Below, piece after piece: positions 1 to 9,070 of a stretch of DNA of 64,000 nucleotides. Position 1 is the first letter of the stretch; every line of letters starts with the position of its first letter. Both the position numbers and the translations under genes were made by a program. This DNA comes from Xylanibacter ruminicola (GTDB lineage: Bacteria > Bacteroidota > Bacteroidia > Bacteroidales > Bacteroidaceae). Location: the NCBI RefSeq assembly GCF_900142525.1, contig NZ_FRBD01000003.1, forward strand, positions 124,001 to 188,000, written 5' to 3'. The notes beneath the pieces were generated by a model. That model was not told the DNA's origin and did not search any database. It saw only the letters and a list, made by a program, of their open reading frames with translations.

Positions 1-1
1 C

Positions 2-922
2 CACCTAAGCTATTCCTCGCTGAGTACACTGGTGGAGTACCCGCTGGACTTTGTAATGGAGCGTATGCTGAACATTGTGAACACTGGTCCTGGCAGCATT
101 GCAGACGTGAAAACCACCAAGGGTACTGTGGCCCATGCCGTGATTGAGGGACTGTTTGCACCCCGTGACGGCAAGGAGCGCAGCACTGCTGATGAGATAG
201 AGCAGAGGGTGAAAGAGGAGTTTGAGGAACAGGTGAGAAAGAGCATCGAGGCCTGTGGTGCCATCCTGTATCTGCCCGAGAACAGGCTGGAGGCTGAACT
301 GCTGACGGAACAGTTGCAGAAGTGTCTGAAAGTGCTGCTGACCATTCTCCGCGAGAATCGCCTGACAGTAACAGGCTGTGAGCAACGTATCACCAAGGAC
401 ATGGGTATGATAAAGACCGAGGAAGGCTGGGATATGATAGGCTTCATCGACATGACCTTGGAGGATGAGAACCACCATCCTGTGATATTCGACTTCAAGT
501 GGACTTCATCGAAGTCGTACTACAGAGACCTGCTGGAAGCCAACCGCTCCATTCAGTTGGAACTCTATCGTACCATGCTATCAGCTGAGAAACGTGATGC
601 TGTTGAACGGGTGGCCTACTTCCTGATGCCAGAGAGTCACCTGTACAGTCTGGAGCACTTCGAGGGCTTGCACTGTACGCAGCTGGTGCCAGCCAACAAC
701 GACAACATCGTGGAGCAGTTGAAGAATGCCTTCTTCTATCGCAAGAAACAGATAGACAGTGGACAGATAGAGATAGGTGAAGGATTCCCATGCGGTATGC
801 TGGACTACTATAATGCCACAGAGGCAGACTCTCTGTTCCCACTGAATGTCAAGGACGGACAGCAGGAAACCAATATTTTCAGCAATTACACCATATTTAA
901 AGGATTGAAGGAGGGCGAATAA
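2..922 (+). CDS. AddB-like PD-(D/E)XK nuclease, C-terminal part (5' truncated)
   Basis: The reading frame is open from the window edge, so the start lies outside; the GTG at 32 is internal. The visible 306 residues match the C-terminal nuclease of AddB/RexB proteins. They open with the SYSSLSTL..YPLDFV stretch that introduces this domain. The catalytic pattern follows: GFID, then VIFDFKW, then QLELY. AddB partners the AddA helicase-nuclease to resect DNA ends and degrade foreign linear DNA. The stop codon overlaps the next start (TAATG at 920-924), so the two genes are translationally coupled. Cysteines of an iron-sulfur cluster are not evident in this fragment. The family is clear. Whether this is the housekeeping AddB or a defence paralogue cannot be settled without the missing part. 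Confidence 0.8.
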   Translation, partial: HLSYSSLSTLVEYPLDFVMERMLNIVNTGPGSIADVKTTKGTVAHAVIEGLFAPRDGKERSTADEIEQRVKEEFEEQVRKSIEACGAILYLPENRLEAELLTEQLQKCLKVLLTILRENRLTVTGCEQRITKDMGMIKTEEGWDMIGFIDMTLEDENHHPVIFDFKWTSSKSYYRDLLEANRSIQLELYRTMLSAEKRDAVERVAYFLMPESHLYSLEHFEGLHCTQLVPANNDNIVEQLKNAFFYRKKQIDSGQIEIGEGFPCGMLDYYNATEADSLFPLNVKDGQQETNIFSNYTIFKGLKEGE

Positions 923-3900
923 TGAAGAACGTAACATATATCAATGCCAGTGCCGGTAGTGGCAAGACCTATACGCTGACCCATACGCTTGCTGACCTGA
1001 TCAGCGACCAGAAAGTAAAGCCGGAGCAGGTCATCATGACAACCTTCACCGTGAAGGCTGCCAGTGAAATGAAGGAAGAAGCCAAGAAGGTGCTCTATGA
1101 AAAGGGACTCTTCGAGGAAGCCTCCCGACTGGATCAGGCCATGATAGGTACGATTCATAGTGTGGCCAATGCACTGATCAACAAGTATTGGTTCTTCCTG
1201 GGACTGTCGCCCGACATGGGTGTGATGGCAGAGGAAGATACGCAGTTCTATACCTCGCAGTCGCTGTCAGACCTGCCGACACAAGAGGAACTGAAGACGC
1301 TGCACGCCTTCTGTGAGGACTTTGATATCCAGTACAAATATGGTGTAGGCAAGCGAGGTGTCAACTACGACTATTGGAAGGAAGACATCCTGCGTGTGAT
1401 TACGTATACCACCAATTATGAGCTGGACAGCTATGAGCGCAGTATCAAAGAGTCGCTGGACTATATCCGTCAGTTTGTGAGGTCGAATATCAAGTCAGAT
1501 TACACCAAAGAGGAGCTGACGGCCATACTCAATGCCCAAAAGCGCTATGCCGAGACACAGCGTGAGAGCAAGAAGAAGCAGGACATTCTGGCTGAGATTC
1601 GCAGCATGCGACGTGGTTTAAGTGACCCCACCATCGGATGGTACAAGAGACTGGCCAAGCTGCTGAATGCCTGGACAAGTTGTGCGCCAGAGGCAGAGGA
1701 AATGAGAGACCGACTGGCTGAACTGTGGCACTGGCCACTGGTCTATCAGAAGCAGGAGGCATACATCCGTCTGCTATTTGACCTGGCTGCACGTTGGAGA
1801 GACAGATACACCAACTATAAGAAGGAGAAGAACCTGCTGGACTACAACGACATGGAGAAGTACATGCGAGACCTGTTGACCGACGAGAAACTGTCTGAGG
1901 AGATCTCGATGGACTACCGCTACCTGTTCGTGGACGAGTATCAGGACTGTTCTCCGATTCAGGTAAAAATCTTCGACCGCCTGTCAGAACTGATGGAACA
2001 CAGCTACTGGGTGGGCGACTACAAGCAGGCCATCTATGGTTTCCGTGGTAGTGACATCACACTGACCAAGGCTGTGGTTGACCGTATTGCTACGGGCCAG
2101 AATGGCTGTGAGATGGCCAAGCCGCTGGATACGTCATACCGTTCTCTGCCTGACATCGTGAAGGTATGCAACGAGACCTTTAAGCGTACCTTTGCGGGTG
2201 TGCTGGATGAGAAGTCTATCACGTTGAAGGAGCACCGAGAGAACAAGGAGGGTATTACATCGCTCCGCTATTGGGATTTGTCATCTCAGGAGGATGTGGG
2301 TCTGCCGCACCATATTGCACATCTGATTCAGCAAGGTGTGAAGCCCAGTGACATTGCTGTTTTGGGTAGGGCTAATGCACCCTTGAACGAAATGGCCGGT
2401 GTGCTAACTGATAACTTCGGTATTCCTGCCAGCAGAGAGAACCTGCCCGTATCGCAGATGGCAGCAACACCGCTTGTACTGGCGCTGCTGGCATTAGTGG
2501 CCAGTGAGAAGGACTCGTTGGCAAAGGCCCAGATAGCTATACTGACCGAACAGGACTTTGGCACCAAGGAACTGATAGAGAGTAAACTGTTGTTTGATGC
2601 AGAAGAGGACACCAAGGATAAGGACTTCCTGAATGATGTGCCTCTGGTAAAGCGTCTGCTGGAACTGCGTCCGATGCTGAAACAGCAGTCTGTAGCCGCT
2701 TTGGTGGAAACCATGATCATTGAACTTGACCTGTATAATGTGGTGAAGAAGATAGGCCGTGTATCTGAGTCGCAGTCCTGTCTGAACACGATTATCAGGA
2801 CGGCTTATACCTACGAGCAACACTGTGTGCAGATGAACCTGCCAGCAACCGTGAACGGCTTCATGGATTATCTGACGGTGATTGATCCTGTTGGAACGGG
2901 CGATGCCAATGGTGTGCAGCTGCATACCTACCACTCCAGTAAGGGTCTGCAGTGGAAGTATGTCATCCTGACTTCACTAAGGGAAAGAATGGATGATCCG
3001 GCAAAATGCGTGAAGCAGAGTATTTACGGCATCCACTTCAACTACTCGGAGCAGCCTTCTGCAGAAACACCTTATCCAGAGGTTTATATCCGTGTGATGC
3101 CGTTTGTCTATGGTTCTGGAAACACCAAAGTTCCCGAAGATATTCAGGAGGATATTGAGAAATCTGAACTTTATAAGAAGGTGAAGAGTGATTCGCTGTC
3201 TGAGTGCAATCGCCTGTTGTATGTCGGTATGACCAGACCGCAGGATGTGATGATTCTGGCCTTGGAGAAGCCTGCAAAGAATAACCATGAGCTTCAGTGG
3301 TTACAGGATGTGGGGCTGGATTGTGTACAGCCACAAGATAACAGCGACCTGCTGGGCGTAGGCATGCATTTCATTGATGAGACACTTACCCCAGAAGAGG
3401 GCGAGCAAATCAACTCATATCACTATATGGCTGATAACGAGAAGATGAAGACTCGTCGTATTCCTTATCAGCAGGAACTCTGTGAGGCTGACAGAAAGTA
3501 TCTGTCACCAAGCTCACAGTGGGAGAAAGGTCATGTGGAGAAGGACTATAAGATCTGTGATAGCCTTAAACGTGGTACTCTGGTTGGCAGAACAATGGCT
3601 GATGTGGGTAATTGCATCCACCAGATTTACTGTGGTATTGAGCAGAAAATCGATAATGAGGCCTACTATAAGGACCTGATTGCCAGCTATGGTCTTTCAA
3701 CTTACCTGATTGACTATGAGGGCATCAGAACTGCTTGGGAAGAACTGGTGGCATGGTTGACTGAGGAATATGGTCCGGCTACGCACATCTATCATGAGCG
3801 TCCCTTCTCCCATCTGAAGGATGGTCAGGTGTTTACGGGTAGTATCGACCTTGTATGGCAGACAGAAGAAGGTGATATTCTCATCGACTTCAAGACCTGT

Positions 3901-5358
3901 CCGTTGGGCCATAAGCATATTCTCAATGAGGAATCCGACCACTATGCAGGGTGGTATGCCGGACAGTTGGATGCCTACACCGATGCTTTGGAAGCAGCTG
4001 GCGAGAAGGTTATCAAACGTTACATCTACTATCCCGTCAGCGGTATGCTGTGTGAGATTAGCAGGGCTTTCAAGGCTCCCAAGATCGTGATGAACGCCAA
4101 TATTTATTGTTTCGATGCCAGCAATGGCTTTGATATTAACAAGATGATTGAGGGTGCTGCCAAGGTACTTGATGCTGCCATTATGTGTGCCGAGCACGAC
4201 CCTGACGAGGAAGAGATTGCAAGGACAACCATGTATATCAAGGGTGGTTCTTCCCAAGGTATTGAGACAATCCTGTTGAAGTCGGGCTTGTTTACCATCA
4301 ACTTGCCTTATCTGGCATCTCGGACAGACGTTGCTTTGGCATTTACTCTCATGAGGGAAGCCAAGAAGCTCCGTCCTGATTTGGTCATCTATGATGGCGA
4401 TGAAGAGACTTTCGCTGACTTGTCAGAGGATAACGAGGTTGAGACCTATTATTATCGTCTCGACAATATGTCAAACATCATCGAGAAGCAGGACAACCAT
4501 ATCGGAGTGAATGGTTTGATGCATGAGTTCCATATCTTCCCAGAGTACATCAAGGCACAAATGCCTGATGTTGAGCCGCAAGAATGGACGTACAAGGCAT
4601 TTGAGGACTTCATTGACATTCAGTGGAACTACGGGGACTATGACAATTTCAGCCGTGCAGAGATAGGTGCTCCAGACGGTGAAGAGTTTATCGGGCGAAT
4701 ACTCGGCAACAACAAGGGTTTTGCCGGAGTATGCCAGAAAGTAATACTCTATAAGGATAAAGAGACGAAGATTGTACCCATCGATGACTTCTTCGAGGCG
4801 ACAAAGGACAACAAGTACGTCAAGCGACTGGACTATGCCCAGTTTGTGATTGACGAAATGCCAGATGATGAGTGGGAGAGGTTCTATGACTCTTTTGAAG
4901 CAGAACCATTACGTCATCCCAAGACCTATCTGTTGCGCTGGAACCCGACTATCAGCAGCTATACATTGAATGACTATCGTAATGATATGGAGGAATATCC
5001 CGATGGATTCCGTTCAAACTGGAGCATCTATGAATGGGAAGAAGCTCATAAGGGTGACCGTTTCTTTATGCTGAGAACAGGTGATGACAAAGCTGGTATC
5101 GTATATCGCGGTGAGTTCCTCTCTGATCCATACGAGGGTGACGACTGGGCTGGCCAGAAAGGCAAAAAGCGTCAGTACATCGATATTGGCTGCTACGATT
5201 TTATTCCCGCTGATAATCAGTCACCCATTGACATTGAGCTGTTGGAAAAGGAAATCCCGGAAATAGACTGGCGCAAAGGCCACTCTGGAGAACTTCTCTC
5301 CGAAGAGACGGCAGATAAGTTGAATGATTTGTGGAATAATACATTTTTAGTAGAATGA
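922..5358 (+). CDS. AddA-like UvrD helicase/nuclease with extra C-terminal EVE-like module
   Basis: This 1478-residue protein has the superfamily 1 helicase motifs in order: Walker A ASAGSGKT (residues 9-16), Walker B VDEYQD (about 337), VGDYKQAIYGFRG (about 365), HTYHSSKGLQW (about 670) and LLYVGMTRPQD (about 765). A RecB-type nuclease follows, with GSIDLVW and LIDFKT near 973-992. With the upstream AddB-like protein it should form an ATP-driven end-resecting complex. AddA proteins normally end near residue 1100; here about 370 residues are added. The added part resembles the 720-aa protein encoded at 6135: an N-terminal LPYLASRTDV block, then WNPTIS..NWSIYEWEEAHKGDRFFMLRTG..AGIVYRG and GHSGELLS. 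The WN...W...GDR...RTG...GI pattern recalls EVE/PUA-like folds that read modified bases; that assignment is inference. Confidence 0.85.
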   Translation: MKNVTYINASAGSGKTYTLTHTLADLISDQKVKPEQVIMTTFTVKAASEMKEEAKKVLYEKGLFEEASRLDQAMIGTIHSVANALINKYWFFLGLSPDMGVMAEEDTQFYTSQSLSDLPTQEELKTLHAFCEDFDIQYKYGVGKRGVNYDYWKEDILRVITYTTNYELDSYERSIKESLDYIRQFVRSNIKSDYTKEELTAILNAQKRYAETQRESKKKQDILAEIRSMRRGLSDPTIGWYKRLAKLLNAWTSCAPEAEEMRDRLAELWHWPLVYQKQEAYIRLLFDLAARWRDRYTNYKKEKNLLDYNDMEKYMRDLLTDEKLSEEISMDYRYLFVDEYQDCSPIQVKIFDRLSELMEHSYWVGDYKQAIYGFRGSDITLTKAVVDRIATGQNGCEMAKPLDTSYRSLPDIVKVCNETFKRTFAGVLDEKSITLKEHRENKEGITSLRYWDLSSQEDVGLPHHIAHLIQQGVKPSDIAVLGRANAPLNEMAGVLTDNFGIPASRENLPVSQMAATPLVLALLALVASEKDSLAKAQIAILTEQDFGTKELIESKLLFDAEEDTKDKDFLNDVPLVKRLLELRPMLKQQSVAALVETMIIELDLYNVVKKIGRVSESQSCLNTIIRTAYTYEQHCVQMNLPATVNGFMDYLTVIDPVGTGDANGVQLHTYHSSKGLQWKYVILTSLRERMDDPAKCVKQSIYGIHFNYSEQPSAETPYPEVYIRVMPFVYGSGNTKVPEDIQEDIEKSELYKKVKSDSLSECNRLLYVGMTRPQDVMILALEKPAKNNHELQWLQDVGLDCVQPQDNSDLLGVGMHFIDETLTPEEGEQINSYHYMADNEKMKTRRIPYQQELCEADRKYLSPSSQWEKGHVEKDYKICDSLKRGTLVGRTMADVGNCIHQIYCGIEQKIDNEAYYKDLIASYGLSTYLIDYEGIRTAWEELVAWLTEEYGPATHIYHERPFSHLKDGQVFTGSIDLVWQTEEGDILIDFKTCPLGHKHILNEESDHYAGWYAGQLDAYTDALEAAGEKVIKRYIYYPVSGMLCEISRAFKAPKIVMNANIYCFDASNGFDINKMIEGAAKVLDAAIMCAEHDPDEEEIARTTMYIKGGSSQGIETILLKSGLFTINLPYLASRTDVALAFTLMREAKKLRPDLVIYDGDEETFADLSEDNEVETYYYRLDNMSNIIEKQDNHIGVNGLMHEFHIFPEYIKAQMPDVEPQEWTYKAFEDFIDIQWNYGDYDNFSRAEIGAPDGEEFIGRILGNNKGFAGVCQKVILYKDKETKIVPIDDFFEATKDNKYVKRLDYAQFVIDEMPDDEWERFYDSFEAEPLRHPKTYLLRWNPTISSYTLNDYRNDMEEYPDGFRSNWSIYEWEEAHKGDRFFMLRTGDDKAGIVYRGEFLSDPYEGDDWAGQKGKKRQYIDIGCYDFIPADNQSPIDIELLEKEIPEIDWRKGHSGELLSEETADKLNDLWNNTFLVE

Positions 5359-5412
5359 AGGTATTATCAGTTCACTAAATCGAGATCTCAATTATGAGCT
5401 ATAAGGTAAATT

Positions 5413-5445
5413 ATAAGTAGGTTGTCATTTAGGCAGCCTACTTAT
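5413..5445 (+). terminator. Inverted repeat after the helicase gene
   Basis: A perfect 9-bp inverted repeat (ATAAGTAGG at 5413-5421, CCTACTTAT at 5437-5445) lies 55 bp after the helicase stop and is followed by GTTTA. It could end transcription from both sides, since the next gene on the reverse strand stops at 5476. Confidence 0.55.
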
Positions 5446-5475
5446 GTTTATACGGAGTGAGACTTTTTCTATTTG

Positions 5476-5961
5476 CTAAGATTCGAATGGATACTCAAAC
5501 CCACGAGGCTCGTAAAAGTCTTTAAAAATATGGTCAAGCCCCAAACTGATATATTGTTCTCTGTCTACTGGAGGTATATTGGTGGGGACGGTATGCTTGC
5601 TGAAGTCAAACTTAGCCTTACAATCAAGTACGTCGTCGCTTGTTTTATCATCTGCACCCCATGCTTCCATAATCTCCTGAATCAAGCACTCTGACTGGGT
5701 ATCAATATAATCCCAGTCGTAATGAACGAACTCCCCTGTTTCATAGAAATGCTTTATAACTGCCAGAAATACCCAGCTATAATGCCTATTCCATAGGTCG
5801 TCAAACCATAGCGCAGCTCTTCCCTTGCCTCTATCACGTTCAATATTGGCCACAAATTCGTCATCGCTCATTGTGACGGTTTTGAGCCAAGGAAACTTTT
5901 TGCTGTCTTGGTCATAAAACCACTGCTCATCTGCAGTCATGTCCCTATATATTTTTCCCAT
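5476..5961 (-). CDS. Uncharacterized 161-aa protein, reverse strand within the helicase/HIRAN cluster
   Basis: No family was recognised. The protein is soluble, acidic and rich in aromatic residues (for example EQWFYDQD, FVHYDWDYID), with no signal peptide or membrane segment. The start is placed at 5961 (MGKIYRDM) rather than at the upstream ATG at 6018, because a well-formed Bacteroidetes promoter sits between them: TTTTG (6016-6020 on +), 20 bp, TACCTTTG (5988-5995). Transcription would begin just downstream, leaving a short leader. It has its own promoter and faces against all neighbours in the cluster, which suggests separate control, as for an immunity or regulatory gene, or simply an insertion of unrelated DNA. 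Confidence 0.7.
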   Translation of the reverse strand: MGKIYRDMTADEQWFYDQDSKKFPWLKTVTMSDDEFVANIERDRGKGRAALWFDDLWNRHYSWVFLAVIKHFYETGEFVHYDWDYIDTQSECLIQEIMEAWGADDKTSDDVLDCKAKFDFSKHTVPTNIPPVDREQYISLGLDHIFKDFYEPRGFEYPFES

Positions 5962-5987
5962 TGTAATCCTTTTTACCTTTTGTTGCA

Positions 5988-6020
5988 CAAAGGTACGATT
6001 TTTATTTGAAATAGGCAAAA
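5988..6020 (-). promoter_or_regulatory. Bacteroidetes-type promoter for the 161-aa gene
   Basis: On the reverse strand, TTTTG (6020-6016), a 20-bp spacer and TACCTTTG (5995-5988) match the Bacteroidetes -33/-7 consensus at the usual spacing. It fixes the start codon of the following gene at 5961. Confidence 0.75.
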
Positions 6021-6070
6021 GATAACCGGGAAAAACAACATTTTTACCATCTTTCCGAATAATTTCTGAG

Positions 6071-6108
6071 GTTGTCCCACGATTTGAGATAACCTAGATG
6101 TAATTTCG
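6071..6108 (+). promoter_or_regulatory. Shared operator/promoter, copy 1 (before the EVE-like gene)
   Basis: TGTCCCAC (6073-6080), 20 bp, then TAATTTCG (6101-6108) as a -7 box. The interval has imperfect dyad symmetry (GGTTGTCCCA against TGAGATAACC). There is no TTTG box at the standard -33 place. Very similar sequence with the same 20-bp spacing recurs before the HIRAN gene and before the tRNA-like RNA array, so it reads as a regulated promoter bound by one activator or an alternative sigma-like factor. Confidence 0.7.
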
Positions 6109-6134
6109 CCATCGTAAACTAAAAAAGTAAGGTT

Positions 6135-8297
6135 ATGGCATACAAATTCACAATTAAAGGAATCCGGAAGTTCAACGAAGAAAAGGTCGTTGAAAAAGCT
6201 CTTTTGTCGTTTAGGGGAATTGCTAACGACCCCGAAGTCAAGGTTATGTACCATGAACCTTCTGGAGAAGAAAAGGAATCATATACTGTGATGACGGTGA
6301 ATGTGTCTACACAAGGTGTTAACATCAAGCACCTGATTGGTGGAAACATCATTGTTGAACTACCTTGGTTGGCATCCCAGATGGATGTCCGTTTGTGCTA
6401 TGCCTATCTCAATGCTGTGAAAAAGGCTCATCGGGGCGCCAGAATCATGGACGAGGAGGATAAAGGTGTAAAACTGACCGAAGCAGATGCCAAAGAGCAA
6501 TGGCAGCAGCGGTGGCAGAATATGGATGAAATCATTAACAAGGGTGAGAAACTCGTGGTGGCTGGTGCGGTCAGAGACTTCCATCTGAACCCCTCGAAAT
6601 ACATCGGACGGGATGAAGCCACTAATAGAATTGGGGAAGCCTTTGACGATCTTGTCACCATCCAATGGGCCAATTTGGATGCCATTAACGTTAGAGAGGA
6701 AAAGCGTCACGTCTCTGAGGAGGAAGAGCTAAGCAGCATACGTATCGTAGATAATCAGGAGGATGTGTTTATTGGTGCTTGTCAGTATGTAGGCATGATG
6801 AAGGGTAATACCTGCAAGATGGTGAAATTCGAGGATTTCTGCCACTTGATGGAGAAACAGGATGAATTCCAACTCCTTGATGAAGCACAGGCCTTGCTTA
6901 ACAAGATGGACGTTGAGCAGTGGAACGAGCTGTTCGATAGGGCAGGGGGGATCGTTCGTGAAAACTTCCGCAAGACATTCATCATGCGCTGGAATACGGA
7001 CATCAGCAACTACACACTGTCTGAGTTTGAGGATGCTATGGAGGACTTCTTCGATGAAGGTTTCTACTACGACTGGAGCATCTGGGATTATCAGAAAGCC
7101 CATATTGGCGACAAGTTCTATATGATTCGCACTGGTGAGGGCGCTAATGGCGTTGTCATGCGAGGAACTATTATTGGTACTCCTTATCCTGATGAAGACT
7201 GGAGTGGCAAGGGTCGTAAGGTATACTATATCCGTATGAACCTCACAAATATGATTCATCCTGAGAAAACTCCGCTGCTGCTGACAACGGATGAGTTGAC
7301 CGAGGCAATCCCTGACTTCAACTGGAAGGAAGGCCACTCTGGAGAAATCCTTAGCGACAGTCAGGCTGACAAACTGGAGGAGGTCTGGAAGGACTATATC
7401 GAGCGTACACATGCTATTTCTTCTGAAGAAGTGATGGAAGGCGACTTCAACGAGTTCTACAAAGAGAAGGGATGGAAGAAGCCCGAATGTTATCAGGGTC
7501 ATGGCGACCACATTGACACCATCATGGAGCCGGAGGAATTCCTGACCCATCATCTTCCTGACGTTGGCAAATGGACTTTTTATGATACGGCCCATACGGA
7601 GATAACTCACAATGAATACGATAATGAAAAAGGAGATTTGCTTGTCGTAAAGACTGGTGGGGAAATGGGTATGGTGGCATTACTCCTGAACAACGAGAAG
7701 GTCGGACGTCTTGACTTTGTATGTACTTACCCTTTTCACAAGGGTATCCCTCATAAGCTGAAAATAAAGAAGGTCGCTGAGTGGGATAGCCAAGTGGAAG
7801 CTGTCGTCTATGCCGAGACAGAGGAGATGAATATTGCTTTCTATGCCACAGACTACTATACCAACAAAGCCAAGTATGTGCCTGGCGCAGAACTCGACAT
7901 TGAACTCGCTGCTAGTGGCTACAAGGTGGTTGAAGGCGAAGAAAAAACGGTGCTCGATGCTGAGACTTCGGCCAAAATGCGCAACGACATGGGTATTGAA
8001 CCTGAATATGATGATGAGGGCAATGTCCTTCCGATGGAGCTATATCATAATGAACTGGTAGCATACTTGTCCCACAACGAGGAATATCCTGATGATGCAG
8101 AGTTTGCTTCACCCATCAAGTCAGTTGAACAGGTTTCGCTCTTTGGCATCGACTTCATCAAGGCAGTCATCTCCATCTGCCATGAGCCGGAAGAGACTTA
8201 TGTGCATCTCTATTTCAAAAAGGAGTATCTGCCCAATGCCAAGAAAGGCACGTTGGTAAGAGGATTCTTATGGATGCAAGGTAAAATTAAAGCTTAA
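6135..8297 (+). CDS. Stand-alone paralogue of the helicase C-terminal EVE-like module
   Basis: This 720-residue protein of unknown function is homologous over residues about 45-440 to the last 370 residues of the helicase-nuclease encoded at 922. Shared landmarks are LPWLASQMDV, the WNTDIS..DWSIWDYQKAHIGDKFYMIRTG..NGVVMRG segment, the DWSG block, and PDFNWKEGHSGEILS followed by an ADKLEEVW helix. The central WN..W..GD..IRTG..G pattern resembles EVE/PUA-like domains, which in restriction and defence proteins bind modified nucleotides. Residues about 470-720 are unique and acidic and match nothing I recognise. There are no membrane segments. It is expressed from its own shared-type promoter (6071-6108). 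It could be a specificity or sensor subunit for the helicase-nuclease. Confidence 0.75.
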   Translation: MAYKFTIKGIRKFNEEKVVEKALLSFRGIANDPEVKVMYHEPSGEEKESYTVMTVNVSTQGVNIKHLIGGNIIVELPWLASQMDVRLCYAYLNAVKKAHRGARIMDEEDKGVKLTEADAKEQWQQRWQNMDEIINKGEKLVVAGAVRDFHLNPSKYIGRDEATNRIGEAFDDLVTIQWANLDAINVREEKRHVSEEEELSSIRIVDNQEDVFIGACQYVGMMKGNTCKMVKFEDFCHLMEKQDEFQLLDEAQALLNKMDVEQWNELFDRAGGIVRENFRKTFIMRWNTDISNYTLSEFEDAMEDFFDEGFYYDWSIWDYQKAHIGDKFYMIRTGEGANGVVMRGTIIGTPYPDEDWSGKGRKVYYIRMNLTNMIHPEKTPLLLTTDELTEAIPDFNWKEGHSGEILSDSQADKLEEVWKDYIERTHAISSEEVMEGDFNEFYKEKGWKKPECYQGHGDHIDTIMEPEEFLTHHLPDVGKWTFYDTAHTEITHNEYDNEKGDLLVVKTGGEMGMVALLLNNEKVGRLDFVCTYPFHKGIPHKLKIKKVAEWDSQVEAVVYAETEEMNIAFYATDYYTNKAKYVPGAELDIELAASGYKVVEGEEKTVLDAETSAKMRNDMGIEPEYDDEGNVLPMELYHNELVAYLSHNEEYPDDAEFASPIKSVEQVSLFGIDFIKAVISICHEPEETYVHLYFKKEYLPNAKKGTLVRGFLWMQGKIKA

Positions 8298-8314
8298 AAT
8301 TATTATTTTGGAAG

Positions 8315-8352
8315 GTTGTACCACGATTTGAAGCAACTTGATGATAATTTTG
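8315..8352 (+). promoter_or_regulatory. Shared operator/promoter, copy 2 (before the HIRAN gene)
   Basis: TGTACCAC (8317-8324), 20 bp, TAATTTTG (8345-8352). The first half, including ACCACGATTTGA, is almost identical to copy 1 at 6071. It lies about 30 bp before the HIRAN start codon. Confidence 0.7.
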
Positions 8353-8384
8353 CAGTGAAAATTGAAGTTGAACACTAATAATGA

Positions 8385-8753
8385 ATGGTTATGAAGGCTA
8401 AGAAGTTATTTTTTAAGGAATGTCATCTGGCAGGTCGTCAGTATCATGACGTAGATGAAGTATGGAACGAACTTCATGTTGGTACCCAGCTGGAACTTCA
8501 GCGTGATTTGGACAACAGGCATGACAAAAACGCTGTGGCAGTGGTTTATCGCACCGTTGACGTGGACACGGGAATCGTCGAGGAATACCTGCTTGGTTAT
8601 ATACCCAGTGGTGAAAATGAGACCATCGCTCAACTCTTGGAAATGGGTTGGGAAGACATCTTTGAGTGCCGTATCAGCAAAATTAATCCTGAAGCTCACT
8701 ACGAGAACCAGATACGTCTGACGATTCGCATTGTCAAAAACGAGAAGGAATAA
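8385..8753 (+). CDS. HIRAN-domain protein
   Basis: The 122-residue protein is essentially one HIRAN domain. It shows the initial AGRQYHD segment, then LELQRDLDNRHDKNAVAV, YLLGYIPSGENETIAQLLEMGW and a closing beta strand. HIRAN domains bind single-stranded or damaged DNA 3' ends in HLTF/Rad5-type helicases, and occur alone next to helicases and nucleases in bacteria. Here the gene follows the helicase-nuclease and EVE-like genes and has its own copy of the shared promoter. A role in recognising DNA ends for the complex is an inference from this context. ATG codons at 8385 and 8391 are both possible starts. Confidence 0.8.
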   Translation: MVMKAKKLFFKECHLAGRQYHDVDEVWNELHVGTQLELQRDLDNRHDKNAVAVVYRTVDVDTGIVEEYLLGYIPSGENETIAQLLEMGWEDIFECRISKINPEAHYENQIRLTIRIVKNEKE

Positions 8754-8761
8754 TTATTGTC

Positions 8762-9052
8762 ATGGCAGAGCCAGATTACGACAAACTACGTGAGATGATT
8801 GCCCGCTGTCAATGGACATTTGCTAAGACGATGCCCTGGGCACCGCATGAGTATATTGTGCGAGGCAAATGTCCGCTGGCAGACGAGGGTTTCGTATATT
8901 TCGTCAATATGCAAAGAGAGCATGGCGTTAAGGAACATTGGGGTAAGTATTTCCATCCATACCTCTATATTGACGATTCTAAATATTGGACGATGGGTGC
9001 TCCTATTGAGGAGACTATCATAATAAATAGAGCGAAAGTCGCCAATAAATGA
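8762..9052 (+). CDS. Uncharacterized 96-aa protein with YWTMGAPIEET motif
   Basis: A small soluble protein nine bases after the HIRAN gene and clearly in its operon. The C-terminal block YIDDSKYWTMGAPIEETIIINRA is a conserved-looking motif that I have seen in short Bacteroidetes proteins of unknown function. The N-terminus (KLREMIARCQWTFAKTMPWAPHEYIVR) is also distinctive. There is no signal peptide or transmembrane segment. I cannot assign an activity. Confidence 0.75.
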   Translation: MAEPDYDKLREMIARCQWTFAKTMPWAPHEYIVRGKCPLADEGFVYFVNMQREHGVKEHWGKYFHPYLYIDDSKYWTMGAPIEETIIINRAKVANK

Positions 9053-9070
9053 AGAGAATTTCAGGATAAC

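Noticed and set aside
6101..6108. Sigma-54 type promoter (GG-N10-GC) as an explanation of the shared promoter
   Set aside because: No GG stands 10 bp before a GC in the three copies, while a TAnnTTTG-like box is present in each.
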